A DNA stretch of 64,000 nt from Hyphococcus sp. (GCA_021776375.1 JAJFGA010000090.1:1-64000), one strand, 5' to 3'. Numbered from the stretch's first letter, positions 36,589-46,385 are shown. Program-made: numbers and translations. The notes: a model not told the origin generated them from the sequence alone.

Positions 36589-37266
36589 ATGCCTGAAGTC
36601 ATTTTCACCGGTCCCGAAGGACGCCTTGAAGGTCGTTACCAAAAGGGCAAAGGCGACAATCCACCGGTCGCGCTTGTTCTCCATCCGCATCCGATGTTCG
36701 GCGGCTCGATGAATAACCGCGCGACTTACGAGCTCTATCAGATGTTCGTGCGCCGGGGTTTTTCGACCATGCGTTTCAATTTCCGCGGCATCGGCCGCAG
36801 CCAAGGCGAATACGACCAGGGCCAGGGCGAGCTTGCCGATGCGGCGACCGCGCTCGATTACATGCAGCAATTGAACCCGAATGCGCCCTTTGCCTGGGTC
36901 GCAGGGTTTTCCTTCGGCTCGTGGATCGCCATGCAGCTGTTGATGCGGCGGCCTGAAATCGTTGGCTTCATCTGTGGCTCAACGCCTGCAAATATCTATG
37001 ATTTTTCGTTTCTAGCGCCGTGCCCCTCGTCCGGGCTCATCATTCACGGCGAGCTCGACAAGATTTGCGCGCCAGAAGAAACCAAGAGCATGGTCGAGCG
37101 CACGCGCACCCAGAAAGGCCGCAAAGTCGAATTTGCCGTGTCGCCGGGCGCTGATCATTTCTTTGAAAGTCACATGGAAGATTTTCTCGCGATGGCCGAA
37201 ACCTATCTCGATGCGCGCCTTGCCAATGAACGCCCCGAGGGCGATTATCATGGCGAAAAACAATGA
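36589..37266 (+). CDS. Alpha/beta hydrolase (COG2945-type)
   Basis: A 225-residue cytoplasmic hydrolase. The start at 36589 (MPEVIFTG) follows GGAAG by 3 nt and fits the family N terminus; 30 further upstream codons are open. It has the family segments LHPHPMFGGSMNNR near residues 29-42, FNFRGIGRSQGEYD near 62-75, and the nucleophile elbow AGFSFGSW near 105-112. A His near the C terminus (PGADHFFE near 192) completes a triad. Substrate unknown. It is divergent from iscR. Confidence 0.88.
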   Translation: MPEVIFTGPEGRLEGRYQKGKGDNPPVALVLHPHPMFGGSMNNRATYELYQMFVRRGFSTMRFNFRGIGRSQGEYDQGQGELADAATALDYMQQLNPNAPFAWVAGFSFGSWIAMQLLMRRPEIVGFICGSTPANIYDFSFLAPCPSSGLIIHGELDKICAPEETKSMVERTRTQKGRKVEFAVSPGADHFFESHMEDFLAMAETYLDARLANERPEGDYHGEKQ

Positions 37267-37382
37267 GATTATTCTGCGTTAACCGATCCGCGGGTTAGAC
37301 CTGGTTGGCGCCGAATTTGAAGGTAGCCGTCTTTTGCCGCCACTATCCACATAGCAGCGACAGCGGCGTCAGGCGGGGGACG

Positions 37383-37784
37383 ATGTCGAGGTTTCCGTTT
37401 CATATTGGGCGCGTCCGGGTTGCGTTGAACTCCACGCTTCAGGGCGTGAACGGTTTTACAGGCCATGGCAATGTCGCGTTTTTTGTCTGGCGCAGCGGCG
37501 CCAAAAGAATCGACATCAGCCTTAACGGCATCGGCGGACGGACCGCTGATGTTTTTATTGACAATGCGCATTACCAAGCGATGCCGCTCGAAAATGGGGC
37601 GGTACGCTTCACTGTTAAAACATCATGCGGCGACCTTGTTCCCAGCCTTGCGCCGGGCGCACGCGTTGAAATACACCAAAATGGCGAGGCTATTCTCGGC
37701 GGGACGCTTTACGCCAAGCCGCCAATCGGGCTGTTTCAACTGCCCCGAAAGCTAATCTCCTACTTGAGATCGAAAGCCAGCTAG
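37383..37784 (+). CDS. Conserved-looking protein of unknown function
   Basis: A 133-residue protein with no signal peptide and a mostly beta-strand pattern (alternating hydrophobic residues in segments such as NVAFFVWR, KRIDISLNG, RVEIHQNGEAILGG). A basic C-terminal tail ends LISYLRSKAS. GGGGGA lies 2-3 nt before the ATG at 37383. No domain is recognised. It sits alone between the hydrolase and a chorismate-mutase-like gene; the coding pattern over 130 codons makes it a real gene. Confidence 0.6.
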   Translation: MSRFPFHIGRVRVALNSTLQGVNGFTGHGNVAFFVWRSGAKRIDISLNGIGGRTADVFIDNAHYQAMPLENGAVRFTVKTSCGDLVPSLAPGARVEIHQNGEAILGGTLYAKPPIGLFQLPRKLISYLRSKAS

Positions 37785-37985
37785 AGCACCGGGCGAAGCA
37801 CCCGACCCCGCCGATGCGGTTGCCGACAAGACTCGCCGCGCCGCGCTAACCAAGAGTGTGACGAATGCGTGCCGCATAAATCCTCGCGAGAGTTCCATGA
37901 GCTGTGTTACCATATCATGCGCGACTTCTTTTTGAGGGCGTTGCAAGAGTATTTGCCAACCCGGAACAAAACGGACCTAGCGCTT

Positions 37986-38279
37986 ATGAAAACCGCCGCA
38001 GATTGCCAGACGATGACCGAGGTGCGCACTGAAATTGACCGCGTTGACTGCGCGCTGATAGACCTTCTTGCCGAGCGTTGGACTTATGTCGATAGGGCCT
38101 GGTTTTTTAAGCGCTCGCCAGAGGAAGCCTCCGTGCCATGGCGCAACAAGGACGTGATCGGCAAGGTCAAGGCGCGGGCGGCGCAAACCGATATGCCGCC
38201 GGAGATGGCCGAAGCGTTGTGGCGGCTGATTATCGGCTGGGGCATTCAGTATGAAGAAGAGCGCCTGAGAGAAGAATGA
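37986..38279 (+). CDS. Chorismate mutase (AroQ fold), PchB-like
   Basis: A 97-residue all-helical AroQ-class protein. From memory its N terminus aligns without gaps to the isochorismate-pyruvate lyase PchB: MKTxxDC at residues 1-7, then R14, R31 and K42 at the same positions as the PchB active site, and a Gln near residue 88. It could therefore be chorismate mutase, isochorismate pyruvate lyase, or both. No salicylate or siderophore genes are nearby, so chorismate mutase for Phe/Tyr synthesis is the simpler reading. The next start overlaps its stop (ATGA). Confidence 0.85.
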   Translation: MKTAADCQTMTEVRTEIDRVDCALIDLLAERWTYVDRAWFFKRSPEEASVPWRNKDVIGKVKARAAQTDMPPEMAEALWRLIIGWGIQYEEERLREE

Positions 38280-38740
38280 CCTCCGATATCCACCCCTCTA
38301 TCGGCGCGATGCTGAGTAATGCGCGCGATTGGCTGACGCACGAGCATTCGCTGTTCCAGTCGCTGAACCTTGAACCCACTCTGCTTGGCAGGGGCAAGGC
38401 GACCTTTGTCGTGGACCTGCCCGAAGCGTTCACCAATGAGAGGGATGTTATCCATGGCGGGTTGATGACCATCATCATGGATTCAATTTTCGGCCTGACG
38501 GTTTTTACCGCGCTGGAAGAGTTAAAACCGATCGCCACAATCAATTTGCATATTGACTATATCGCAAACGCCGAAGCCGGTTCCCGCGCAGTTTGCGCCG
38601 CGCACTGTATCTCCGTCAACGACGATATCGCTTATGTCTCGGGCGACCTCAAAATCGAAGATGACGGCCGGTTGCTCGCAACCGGCTCCGGCGCCTTCAT
38701 GGTCGGCACGCGCGGCCCTGTAAAAGGATCGCGGCTATGA
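38276..38740 (+). CDS. Hotdog-fold thioesterase (PaaI family), first of a pair
   Basis: A 154-residue hotdog-fold acyl-CoA thioesterase. The family core VIHGGLMTIIMDSIFGLTVFTAL lies near residues 57-79, with the HGG and catalytic Asp. ATINLHIDYIANAEAGS near 86-102 follows as usual. It overlaps the chorismate mutase gene and the next thioesterase gene by 4 nt each, so the three are translationally coupled. Acyl substrate unknown. Confidence 0.88.
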   Translation: MTSDIHPSIGAMLSNARDWLTHEHSLFQSLNLEPTLLGRGKATFVVDLPEAFTNERDVIHGGLMTIIMDSIFGLTVFTALEELKPIATINLHIDYIANAEAGSRAVCAAHCISVNDDIAYVSGDLKIEDDGRLLATGSGAFMVGTRGPVKGSRL

Positions 38741-39144
38741 ACCCGGCGATTACAGCCTTGATCGAGCGCTCAGCAGTCGCCAAATGGCTGGGCTTTTCCG
38801 TGCAGGAAGATGAGGGCGGCATGGTCTACGCCCTCGCCTTTGACGAAAAACATATCGGCAATCCGCTGATCCGCGCACTCCATGGCGGCGTTATCTCTGC
38901 ATTTTTGGAGGTGGCGGCGCAATGCGAGGTCGCCGCCGTACTTGGCGCCGGCGCGAGTGTCAAAACCGTCAATCTGGATATCGACTATCTCACCTCGTCA
39001 CGGGCGCAGCCGATGCAGGCGCGCGTACGCATAACGCGCATGGGCCGTCGGCTGGCGTTTGTTGAGGCGGCCGGCTGGCAGGCAAGTGAGAGAAAACCCG
39101 TCGCCAAGGCGCAGTTTCGCCTTCGGATCGGCGGCGCGGATTAA
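38737..39144 (+). CDS. Hotdog-fold thioesterase (PaaI family), second of a pair
   Basis: A 135-residue hotdog protein. It shares the family core (ALHGGVISAFLEVAAQCEVAA near residues 47-67, then VKTVNLDIDYLTSSRAQPMQAR). The position of the usual catalytic Asp/Glu is Glu (FLEVA), while its partner has Asp (IMDSI). It lies immediately after the first copy by an ATGA overlap; the two may form a heteromer. Confidence 0.86.
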   Translation: MNPAITALIERSAVAKWLGFSVQEDEGGMVYALAFDEKHIGNPLIRALHGGVISAFLEVAAQCEVAAVLGAGASVKTVNLDIDYLTSSRAQPMQARVRITRMGRRLAFVEAAGWQASERKPVAKAQFRLRIGGAD

Positions 39145-39184
39145 TCGCCGTTAGAGTGCAGACTAGACAACTAGTGAACGTGGC

Positions 39185-39523
39185 CTAGGCCCCGGCGCAA
39201 GCTGCGCAGCGCAGCGCCGTTGGGTCAATTTCAAGCCGCCGCACCGCAATCGCCTCACCGCATTCTTCGCACCAGCCATAATTGCTATCGTCAATCCTGG
39301 TCAGCGCCGCATCGATTTTACGCTGTTCATTTACGCGCCGCACCTCCTGAGCGTTGGCCATCGCCTGCTGCTGCAAAGCGTCCTGCCGTGTTAGTCTGCC
39401 CACGGATTGCTGATCCAGCTCAACCGGTTTTCGCGCTACCGCAGAATCTCGCGACATAGCCGCCAGCTCGGCGCGGCGGGCTGTGAGGATGGTTTTGAAC
39501 CGGGCGCGTTCAGCGTCTTTCAT
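39185..39523 (-). CDS. DksA/TraR-family zinc-finger protein
   Basis: A 112-residue DksA-like protein: an N-terminal coiled coil (about residues 1-75), then a C4 zinc finger CEECGEAI...RCAACAG (near residues 86-110). DksA-type proteins act on the secondary channel of RNA polymerase; short forms like this one (TraR/YbiI class) are of uncertain role. It is convergent with the thioesterase gene and lies upstream of holC's end. Confidence 0.88.
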   Translation of the reverse strand: MKDAERARFKTILTARRAELAAMSRDSAVARKPVELDQQSVGRLTRQDALQQQAMANAQEVRRVNEQRKIDAALTRIDDSNYGWCEECGEAIAVRRLEIDPTALRCAACAGA

Positions 39524-39556
39524 GGTCGGTTGGTCGCTTTCCTCATCGCCCGCATC

Positions 39557-40006
39557 TTACGCCTGCTTATCCCAGCCGCCTTGCGCCGACTGTTTCCAAT
39601 AAGTCGCCTCGCATCCAGCCGCTTTCACGTCCTTCCAAAAGCCCCGCGCATCACCCACCGCCGTCTCGTCGCGGCCGTCGAAAATCATCACGCAACGCTC
39701 CAGCGAAGTGATCGCCGCCGGGTCGGTTCTGGCGCCGTCGACCAGAAACAATATCTGCGGCGCATTTGGCATGTCTTCGCCGTCAGTCAACCACACCGGC
39801 TGGCGCGCACCCTCGCCGCCAGCGGCGTGGGGCAGAAAAGTATCATCCCTATACGTCCAAAGATGAGCGTCCAGCGCCTCCGCACGCGCTTTCGTTCCAG
39901 CGCGCACCACCGCGCGCCAGTCACGCGCCAAGGTCTTTTCAAGGAGCCCCGGTAGGACATCTTCAAGCCGCGCGCGCTCGAGGTGATAGAACAGAACTTC
40001 GGTCAA
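39557..40006 (-). CDS. holC: DNA polymerase III chi subunit
   Basis: A 149-residue HolC protein. Start MTEVLFYHLERARLEDVLPGLLEKTLARDW is typical, with LWTYRDDTFLPH near residues 49-60 and the acidic WLTDGEDMPNAPQILFLVDG near 71-90. Chi links the clamp loader to single-strand-binding protein. It lies 22 nt downstream of pepA, a conserved arrangement in many proteobacteria. Confidence 0.93.
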   Translation of the reverse strand: MTEVLFYHLERARLEDVLPGLLEKTLARDWRAVVRAGTKARAEALDAHLWTYRDDTFLPHAAGGEGARQPVWLTDGEDMPNAPQILFLVDGARTDPAAITSLERCVMIFDGRDETAVGDARGFWKDVKAAGCEATYWKQSAQGGWDKQA

Positions 40007-40028
40007 TAGGGAAGCTCCTTCGGACTAA

Positions 40029-41519
40029 TCAGCCTTCAAAATTCACCCTGACGAATTCGTCGAGTAGTCGCACCCCGTAGCCGGAGCCGCCTTTAGGGAT
40101 TGTTGGCGTTTCTTTTTCATTCCAAGCCATGCCGGCGATATCGAGATGCGCCCAAGAGACATTGTCTTTTATGAAACGGCCAAGGAACGCCGCCGCGGTA
40201 GACGATCCCGCACCTTTTCCGCCGATATTCTGCATATCGGCAATGTCGGATTTGATCATATCATCGTGGTTCTTGGTCAATGGCATGCGCCACAACTTAT
40301 CACCCGTCGCCTCCCCCGCGGCGATGAGTTTCTTCGCCAAAGCATCGTCTTTGGTAAACATGCCGCCAAACTCATGGGCCAGCGCCACCAAGATCGCGCC
40401 GGTCAGCGTTGCAAGATCGATAACGGTTTCCGGCTTATAGGTTTCCTGCGTCCACCACAGCGCATCAGCGAGAACCAAACGACCCTCCGCATCGGTGTTG
40501 AGGATTTCGATGGTCTGGCCGGACATTGATTTAACGACATCGCCGGGGCGTTGCGCCTTGCCATCTGGCATGTTTTCAACCAAGCCGATGACGCCAACGA
40601 CATTGGCCTTGGCCTTGCGGCCGGCAATCGCCGCCATCGCACCGGTGACAGCGCCGGCGCCGCCCATATCCCATTTCATATCCCCCATGCCGGGACCCGG
40701 TTTCAGCGAAATGCCGCCGGTATCGAAGGTCACGCCCTTGCCGACCAGCGCCACTGGCGCATCGCCCTTTTTGCCGCCCATCCACTCCATAGCAACAAGC
40801 CGGGACGGCTTTTCCGAGCCCTGGCCAACGCCGAGAAGCGAGCCCATGCCGAGTTTTTTCATTTCCGGCACGCCCAGCACTTTGACTTTAACGCCAAGCT
40901 CGGTCAGCTTCTGACAGCGTTTTGCGAAACTATCCGGATAGAGAACATTTGCCGGCTCGGAGACCAGATCGCGCGTCAAAAACACGCCGTCACCAACTTT
41001 AGCATGCGTCACATAGGCTGCCTTGGCGCGCGGCTCGGATGTATGGACCGCGATTTTGGTCAGCGCAGGCTTGTCGTCTTTTTCTACGGTGGTGCGGTAT
41101 TTGTCGAAACGATAACTCCGCATCCGCGCACCATCGGCGATCCGCGCCGCCAATTCGCCAGCGTCAATTTTCTTTACGGACAAACCGTCGAGCGCAAAAA
41201 CGGCGGTCTTTTCCCGGCTCGCCTGGAGTCTTGCAATCACTCGGCCGCCCAGCGCCTCAGCGTCCAGCGGGCTAAAGTCTTTTGTCGGTCCGGCGCCAAC
41301 AAGGAGGACGCGGCCATTGCCAATTCCGGCTGGCGAAATGATTTCGAGGAATTGCCCTTTTTTGGGCTTATACCCAGCCGCCTTGGTCGCGCGGTCAAGT
41401 GCGCCGTCAGTTTTGTCGTTGACGTCTTGATATGCTTTCGCCTTTTTGCCGTCCTCAAAAACCGGAATGATAATCGCGCCAGTTTTCGGCAGGGCGGCGG
41501 TTGAAAAAGTGACTTGCAT
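40029..41519 (-). CDS. pepA: Leucyl aminopeptidase (M17)
   Basis: A 496-residue cytosolic di-metal aminopeptidase. The N-terminal regulatory/DNA-binding-like domain is followed by the M17 catalytic domain: VGKGVTFDTGGISLKPGPGM near residues 260-279, with the lysine and aspartate metal ligands, and the signature NTDAEGRLVLADAL near 342-355. It is divergent from lptF, as in many proteobacteria. Confidence 0.96.
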   Translation of the reverse strand: MQVTFSTAALPKTGAIIIPVFEDGKKAKAYQDVNDKTDGALDRATKAAGYKPKKGQFLEIISPAGIGNGRVLLVGAGPTKDFSPLDAEALGGRVIARLQASREKTAVFALDGLSVKKIDAGELAARIADGARMRSYRFDKYRTTVEKDDKPALTKIAVHTSEPRAKAAYVTHAKVGDGVFLTRDLVSEPANVLYPDSFAKRCQKLTELGVKVKVLGVPEMKKLGMGSLLGVGQGSEKPSRLVAMEWMGGKKGDAPVALVGKGVTFDTGGISLKPGPGMGDMKWDMGGAGAVTGAMAAIAGRKAKANVVGVIGLVENMPDGKAQRPGDVVKSMSGQTIEILNTDAEGRLVLADALWWTQETYKPETVIDLATLTGAILVALAHEFGGMFTKDDALAKKLIAAGEATGDKLWRMPLTKNHDDMIKSDIADMQNIGGKGAGSSTAAAFLGRFIKDNVSWAHLDIAGMAWNEKETPTIPKGGSGYGVRLLDEFVRVNFEG

Positions 41520-41674
41520 TTAATCCTCTTGATTTTTGTTTTACGGCCTGACGCCCAGGTTACAGTCTGGCGACCAATCAAACGGTTTCGGCGCGCCGGC
41601 GATTTATGCTAGGCCGGGGTGATTTTGGAAGGCGACAATCTAACCGCCCTGCGCCATAAGGGAAGACCGCCCGC

Positions 41675-42799
41675 TTGAACAGCCTTGATAAATATATTCT
41701 GCGTCAATGTCTGACCCCGTTATTGATGATTTTGATCGTGATTACGTCGATCGTGTGGATGACACAGAGCCTCCAACGAATCGAAATCATTGTTAAATTC
41801 GGGCAAGGTCTTGGCGTTTTCCTGTATTTGAGCCTCCTGATCATTCCAAGCCTGCTCGCAATCATTATCCCGTTTGCTTTGTTTGGCGCCGCGGTTTTTG
41901 CCTTGCACCGGCTACATACTGACAGCGAAATTGCGGTGATGTTCGCCGCCGGGGTGAGCCGCTGGCGGCTGGCGGCCCCAATCCTCCTGATCACCCTGCT
42001 TGGCGCGCTTGCGACTTTGTATGTGAACGCGGATCTGATGCCCAGAAGCTACCGGATATTGAAACAAACCGTCGCCGATATCCGCGCCGACTTCGCCAGC
42101 TCGGTCATTCGCAGCGGCGAATTCATGACTTACATTGACGGGTTCACCATTTATGTAGATGAGGCGCGCCCGGGCGGGCAATTTGTCGGCCTACTGGTCA
42201 ATGACTACCGCAATAAAGACGACCCCAAGACCTATATGGCGCAGAAAGCCATCCTGCGAGACACTGGCGCCGGGCCAATGCTGATATTAAAAGACGGCAA
42301 CATCCAGCGCATCGCCGAGGATACTGGAGTGGTAGATTTTATCCGCTTTGGCGAACTGGCTGTGAATATTTCAAGCTTTCAGAACGGGCGCAGCGAGCTG
42401 GTTCTGGAATTGACCGAACGCTATCCGCATGAGCTCCTCAATCCTGATATGTCCAAACCCTATGATCGCGCCAACGCCGCGCGACTGATCGCCGAAGGCC
42501 ATGCACGTTTTGCCGGGCCGCTATACGCCTTCGCCTATGTGTTTGTCGGGCTCTACGCCATGCTCGGCGGGGCCTATAATAGGCGCGGATATGTGGTGCG
42601 CATCGCCGCGGCCGGCACGGTAATTTTCGCCGTACGCATCACCGGCTTTCTGGTCCAGGGCCTGGTCGAGACATCGGCCGCCTATTGGATGTTATACGCC
42701 GTTCCCGGCGTCGTCATCGTCATCTTCGCCGCTTTGTTGTTTGCGCCCATGGGCTGGCGCGCGCGCATCATGCCCGCAACATCACCCGGAGCGCACTAA
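41675..42799 (+). CDS. lptF: LPS export permease LptF
   Basis: A 374-residue inner-membrane protein of the LptB2FGC transporter that extracts lipopolysaccharide. It has the YjgP/YjgQ family plan: three N-terminal helices, a periplasmic beta-jellyroll (about residues 130-265) and three C-terminal helices. The first helix follows LDKYILRQCLTPLLMILIVI, and FAAGVSRWRLA near 90 is the coupling-helix region. The start is TTG at 41675, with GGAAG about 11 nt upstream. It overlaps lptG by TAATG. Confidence 0.94.
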   Translation: MNSLDKYILRQCLTPLLMILIVITSIVWMTQSLQRIEIIVKFGQGLGVFLYLSLLIIPSLLAIIIPFALFGAAVFALHRLHTDSEIAVMFAAGVSRWRLAAPILLITLLGALATLYVNADLMPRSYRILKQTVADIRADFASSVIRSGEFMTYIDGFTIYVDEARPGGQFVGLLVNDYRNKDDPKTYMAQKAILRDTGAGPMLILKDGNIQRIAEDTGVVDFIRFGELAVNISSFQNGRSELVLELTERYPHELLNPDMSKPYDRANAARLIAEGHARFAGPLYAFAYVFVGLYAMLGGAYNRRGYVVRIAAAGTVIFAVRITGFLVQGLVETSAAYWMLYAVPGVVIVIFAALLFAPMGWRARIMPATSPGAH

Positions 42800-43893
42800 T
42801 GCCCCCGGAAACTTTGTTCAAATATATCGCAATGCGCGCGATTTTTGGCATTGGCGGGCTGTTGCTCATCCTTGCCAGTCTGGTGTTGCTAATCGACCTG
42901 ATCGAGAATCTGCGTTTCGTTGGAAAAATACCGGATGGAAGTTTTGGCCTCGCTGTCAGCTTAACGCTTTTGCGCGCCCCGGCGCTGACCCAGGCGTTAA
43001 TCCCTTTTGTGTTTTTGTTTGGTTCAATCTGGATGTTCTACCAGCTAAATCGCAGATCAGAACTCTCGGTCATGCGTTCCGCCGGACTATCGATCTGGCG
43101 CCTGCTAGGGCCGGCGGCCTTTATCGCGGCGCTCGTCGGCGTTCTTATCATCACTGTCTTTGATCCGATGTCATCAACGCTTTTGTCTTATGCCGAGCAG
43201 GTCAAGACCAGGACACAAGACAAACCCAACGACATCGTGCAGCTGTTCGAAGACGGCATCTGGCTACGCCAGCGCGATGCCGCCGGGCAGATTATCGTCA
43301 ACGCCAAAAACCTCGACGCTGATAACGGCACACTTGAACAGGTTACGATCTGGCGGTTTGGTCCCGAAAACGTGTTTCTGGAGCGGATTGATGCGGATCA
43401 GGCGGTGATGTCCGGCGCCACGATGGAGATGCGTGATGCGCGGCTAACATCGATTTCAAATCAACAGCAACTTCGCACCCCGGTTTACGCCATCAATACA
43501 GCGCTGACGGTAAATGACCTGCGTGAGCGCGTGGTCCCGCCAGAGACCATGTCGCTGTGGCAATTACCGCGCTATATTCTGATGGCGGAAGCTGCCGGGC
43601 TGCCGACCGCCCGATATCATATCCGGTTTCACGATTTGAGTTCGACGCCGCTGAAGTTGCTGGCGATGGTTTTGATCGCCGCCGCCTTCTCTCTGCGGCC
43701 AACAAGGCTGGGCGGGGCGCTTCAGCTTATGGCGGCGTCGGTTGGCGCCGGTTTCCTGCTCTATATTCTCTCCGAAATATCAACGGCTTTGGGCGAATCA
43801 GGGCTCGCCCCGGCGGCGCTGGCGGCCTGGACGCCCGCCGTCGTTGCAACCCTTGCAGCGATCACAGCGCTGTTGCATATGGAGGAAGGGTAG
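42799..43893 (+). CDS. lptG: LPS export permease LptG
   Basis: A 364-residue partner of LptF with the same fold. N-terminal LFKYIAMRAIFGIGGLLLI; RSELSVMRSAGLSIWRLL near residues 81-98 is the coupling region; the C-terminal helices contain LKLLAMVLIAAAFSLRPTRLGG. The ATG at 42799 shares a base with the lptF stop; an open extension upstream lies inside lptF. Confidence 0.94.
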   Translation: MPPETLFKYIAMRAIFGIGGLLLILASLVLLIDLIENLRFVGKIPDGSFGLAVSLTLLRAPALTQALIPFVFLFGSIWMFYQLNRRSELSVMRSAGLSIWRLLGPAAFIAALVGVLIITVFDPMSSTLLSYAEQVKTRTQDKPNDIVQLFEDGIWLRQRDAAGQIIVNAKNLDADNGTLEQVTIWRFGPENVFLERIDADQAVMSGATMEMRDARLTSISNQQQLRTPVYAINTALTVNDLRERVVPPETMSLWQLPRYILMAEAAGLPTARYHIRFHDLSSTPLKLLAMVLIAAAFSLRPTRLGGALQLMAASVGAGFLLYILSEISTALGESGLAPAALAAWTPAVVATLAAITALLHMEEG

Positions 43894-43993
43894 CCGGGCG
43901 CTAATCTTGGCTTTGTTCGGCTGGACCTCGTCCGGGCGGCGATTTAACCATAAGCAGCGCAATATTTTCGATTCGCGCGCATGAGGAGCTGTT

Positions 43994-46249
43994 TTGAGTC
44001 GCAATCGCCGCATAGCGCGACTGTGGATCACTACCGTTTTGGCAAATGCCGGAGCGGCGTTGCCCTCTTGCGTCCTCGCCTATCAACCGCCGCCCCTCCC
44101 CAGCCAGTCCAGCGCATCGCCAGGAACGAACGATGCGGGTGACGTTGATCAGGTTTTATTCGAAGCCAACACGGTCACACGCCAAGTCGCCGATGGGCCG
44201 ATTGTCGCCGAGGGTGATGTCCGCGCATTTTTTGGCGAGCGGTATTTGCGCGCCGACCGGCTGATCTACGACCCCGCTTCTGATCTCGTTACCGCCGAAG
44301 GTAATGTCTCGGTTACGGATTCTAACATGGAGACGGTTTTTGCCGGCAAGGCGATCCTTTCCGGCGACCTCCGGGACGGGATTGTCGATAATTTCAGCGC
44401 TCTGCTCAAAAATAACACACGGCTCGCCGCCGCCAGCGCCGTGCAGGAGCAAGGCGCGCGAACACGCCTGAAGAATGCGGTCTTTACGTCCTGCAATGTC
44501 TGCAATGACCACGGCGACGCCAAGACCCCAACATGGCGGATCAAGGCGCTCAGAGTAACGCGTGATTTGGAACGGAAAGTTATCCGCTTTCATCATGCCT
44601 TTTTCGAAGTCAAAGGCGTGCCAATTTTGTACACGCCCTATTTGCAAGGACCCGACCCATCGGTCGAACGTCAGTCTGGTTTCCTGACGCCGCGCATCGG
44701 CACGTCCAGCCGGCTCGGGTTTAATTTCGAATTGCCCTATTATCTCGCCCTTTCCAATTCCCAGGACGCGACATTCTTTCCGAAATTCACCGCCAAAGAT
44801 GGCGTCCTATGGCAAAGCGAATACCGTTTGCGCGGCAAACGCGGTTATCATGTCCTGTCCGGCGGCATCATTGATTTCGACAACACCAACGAGCAGGAAG
44901 AAAACATCCCTGGCGTTCGGTGGCACTATTTTGGACGCGGTTATCGTAATTTTGGCGAGAAATGGCGGCTTAGTTACGATTTTGAACGGGTCTCTGACAA
45001 CACCTACTTGCGGCGATACAATGTGGAGCGGCGCGGCGACCTTCGCCAGGCGCTAAACCGCGGCAACACCAACCAGTTGCGCAGCAACGCCCGCGCCGCA
45101 TGGACGAGCGGCGGCTCGAAGCTGACTTTCGACACTTATCTGTTTCAAGGATTGCGCGCGCAAGACGATACCGCAACAACACCGTACATCTTACCACTGA
45201 TAGACTACAAACATGAGTTCCGGTCCAATCTGGCTGGCGGCAAGGCGCGCGTGGGCGCCAATATCGCCTCAATCTACCGGACCGGGGGAGCAGACTCGCA
45301 ACGCTTCACATCAACCGCAAACTGGGACCGCGACATTACCACGCGCGGCGGTCATCGGTTTCATCTATTTGCTGAAGCCCGCGCCGACGCTTATTTCTTT
45401 CAGGATCTTGATCTTGGTACAGAAATTATTCCCGGCGTACCCGGCGACCCAACCGAATTCGAAGCGCGCTTTGCGCCCACGGCGGGCGTGGAATGGTCAT
45501 ACCCGCTAACGCGGTCCTTGGGATCGGCGCGATTGTTCATTGAGCCGCGCGTTCAACTGATCGCAAGTCCGGCAAATATTGAAAACGACCAGATCATCAA
45601 TGAGGACTCGCAAAGCATCGAATTCGACTACGCTGGGCTTTTTGATTTCAACAAAGCAACCGGCTATGACGCCTTCGAAGACGGGCAACGCATGAATGTC
45701 GGCATTGCCGCATCCGCCGTATGGCCTAACGGGATTGAGGTCGATGGATCAATCGGTCAGCAGTTTCGCGTTCAATCTACTGACGCCTTTGATATTTCAT
45801 CCGGCCTAGGCGACAAAAATTCCGACATCGTCGGCAGCCTCAATGTCCGCTTTGGTTCGGTAGGCGGCATTGAAAACCGCTTTCGGATTGATAACAAAAG
45901 CGGCGATGTTCAGCGGGTGGAATCGATGGTCTTCCTGAGTGCAGGGCCAGTGACCGGCAATGTCAGCTATGTCCGCCTCAATGAAGAAAACATTTTCGCC
46001 AATCTCATTCGCCGCGAGGAGCTGACGGCAAGAGGCAGGCTGAAGCTGAGCCAGCACTGGTCGGCCGCCGGCGCCTGGCGGCTTGACCTGGAAAGCGATC
46101 AAACGATTCGGCAGGATTTTTCGGTTGGCTATGAGGACGAATGCTCCACATTCGCCGTCACTTTCCGCCGCGACCGCACAAGGGACGAAAACCTGGAACC
46201 CGACAATGCGGTCCTGATCAGCTTCACGCTGAAGTCGCTGGTAGAGTGA
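43994..46249 (+). CDS. lptD: LPS-assembly outer-membrane protein LptD
   Basis: A 751-residue outer-membrane beta-barrel that inserts LPS into the outer leaflet. A signal sequence (about residues 1-29) precedes an OstA/LptA-like jellyroll domain (about 50-190: ADGPIVAEGDVRAFFGERYLRAD and YDPASDLVTAEGNVSV), then the large barrel. GVPILYTPYLQGPDPSVERQSGFLTPRIG near residues 207-235 is the family signature. Cys pair at CNVCND near 160 and a late Cys near 717 could give the disulfides LptD needs. The start is TTG with GAGGAG upstream. Confidence 0.95.
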   Translation: MSRNRRIARLWITTVLANAGAALPSCVLAYQPPPLPSQSSASPGTNDAGDVDQVLFEANTVTRQVADGPIVAEGDVRAFFGERYLRADRLIYDPASDLVTAEGNVSVTDSNMETVFAGKAILSGDLRDGIVDNFSALLKNNTRLAAASAVQEQGARTRLKNAVFTSCNVCNDHGDAKTPTWRIKALRVTRDLERKVIRFHHAFFEVKGVPILYTPYLQGPDPSVERQSGFLTPRIGTSSRLGFNFELPYYLALSNSQDATFFPKFTAKDGVLWQSEYRLRGKRGYHVLSGGIIDFDNTNEQEENIPGVRWHYFGRGYRNFGEKWRLSYDFERVSDNTYLRRYNVERRGDLRQALNRGNTNQLRSNARAAWTSGGSKLTFDTYLFQGLRAQDDTATTPYILPLIDYKHEFRSNLAGGKARVGANIASIYRTGGADSQRFTSTANWDRDITTRGGHRFHLFAEARADAYFFQDLDLGTEIIPGVPGDPTEFEARFAPTAGVEWSYPLTRSLGSARLFIEPRVQLIASPANIENDQIINEDSQSIEFDYAGLFDFNKATGYDAFEDGQRMNVGIAASAVWPNGIEVDGSIGQQFRVQSTDAFDISSGLGDKNSDIVGSLNVRFGSVGGIENRFRIDNKSGDVQRVESMVFLSAGPVTGNVSYVRLNEENIFANLIRREELTARGRLKLSQHWSAAGAWRLDLESDQTIRQDFSVGYEDECSTFAVTFRRDRTRDENLEPDNAVLISFTLKSLVE

Positions 46250-46385
46250 TACGCGCCGTGACGCTTGCGCGGCCCCAATTTTGCTATATTTTCCATCCAT
46301 CACGTCCGGTCTACAGGGATGCCATAGCGGGCCCACGGCGTCCAAACTGGCGGTTACAACAGCCCGCCCAACGAGTAACACCGTA

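Noticed and set aside
40551-41504. 317-codon plus-strand frame opposite pepA
   Set aside because: Antisense shadow of leucyl aminopeptidase; His/Arg/Gly-rich with no domain.
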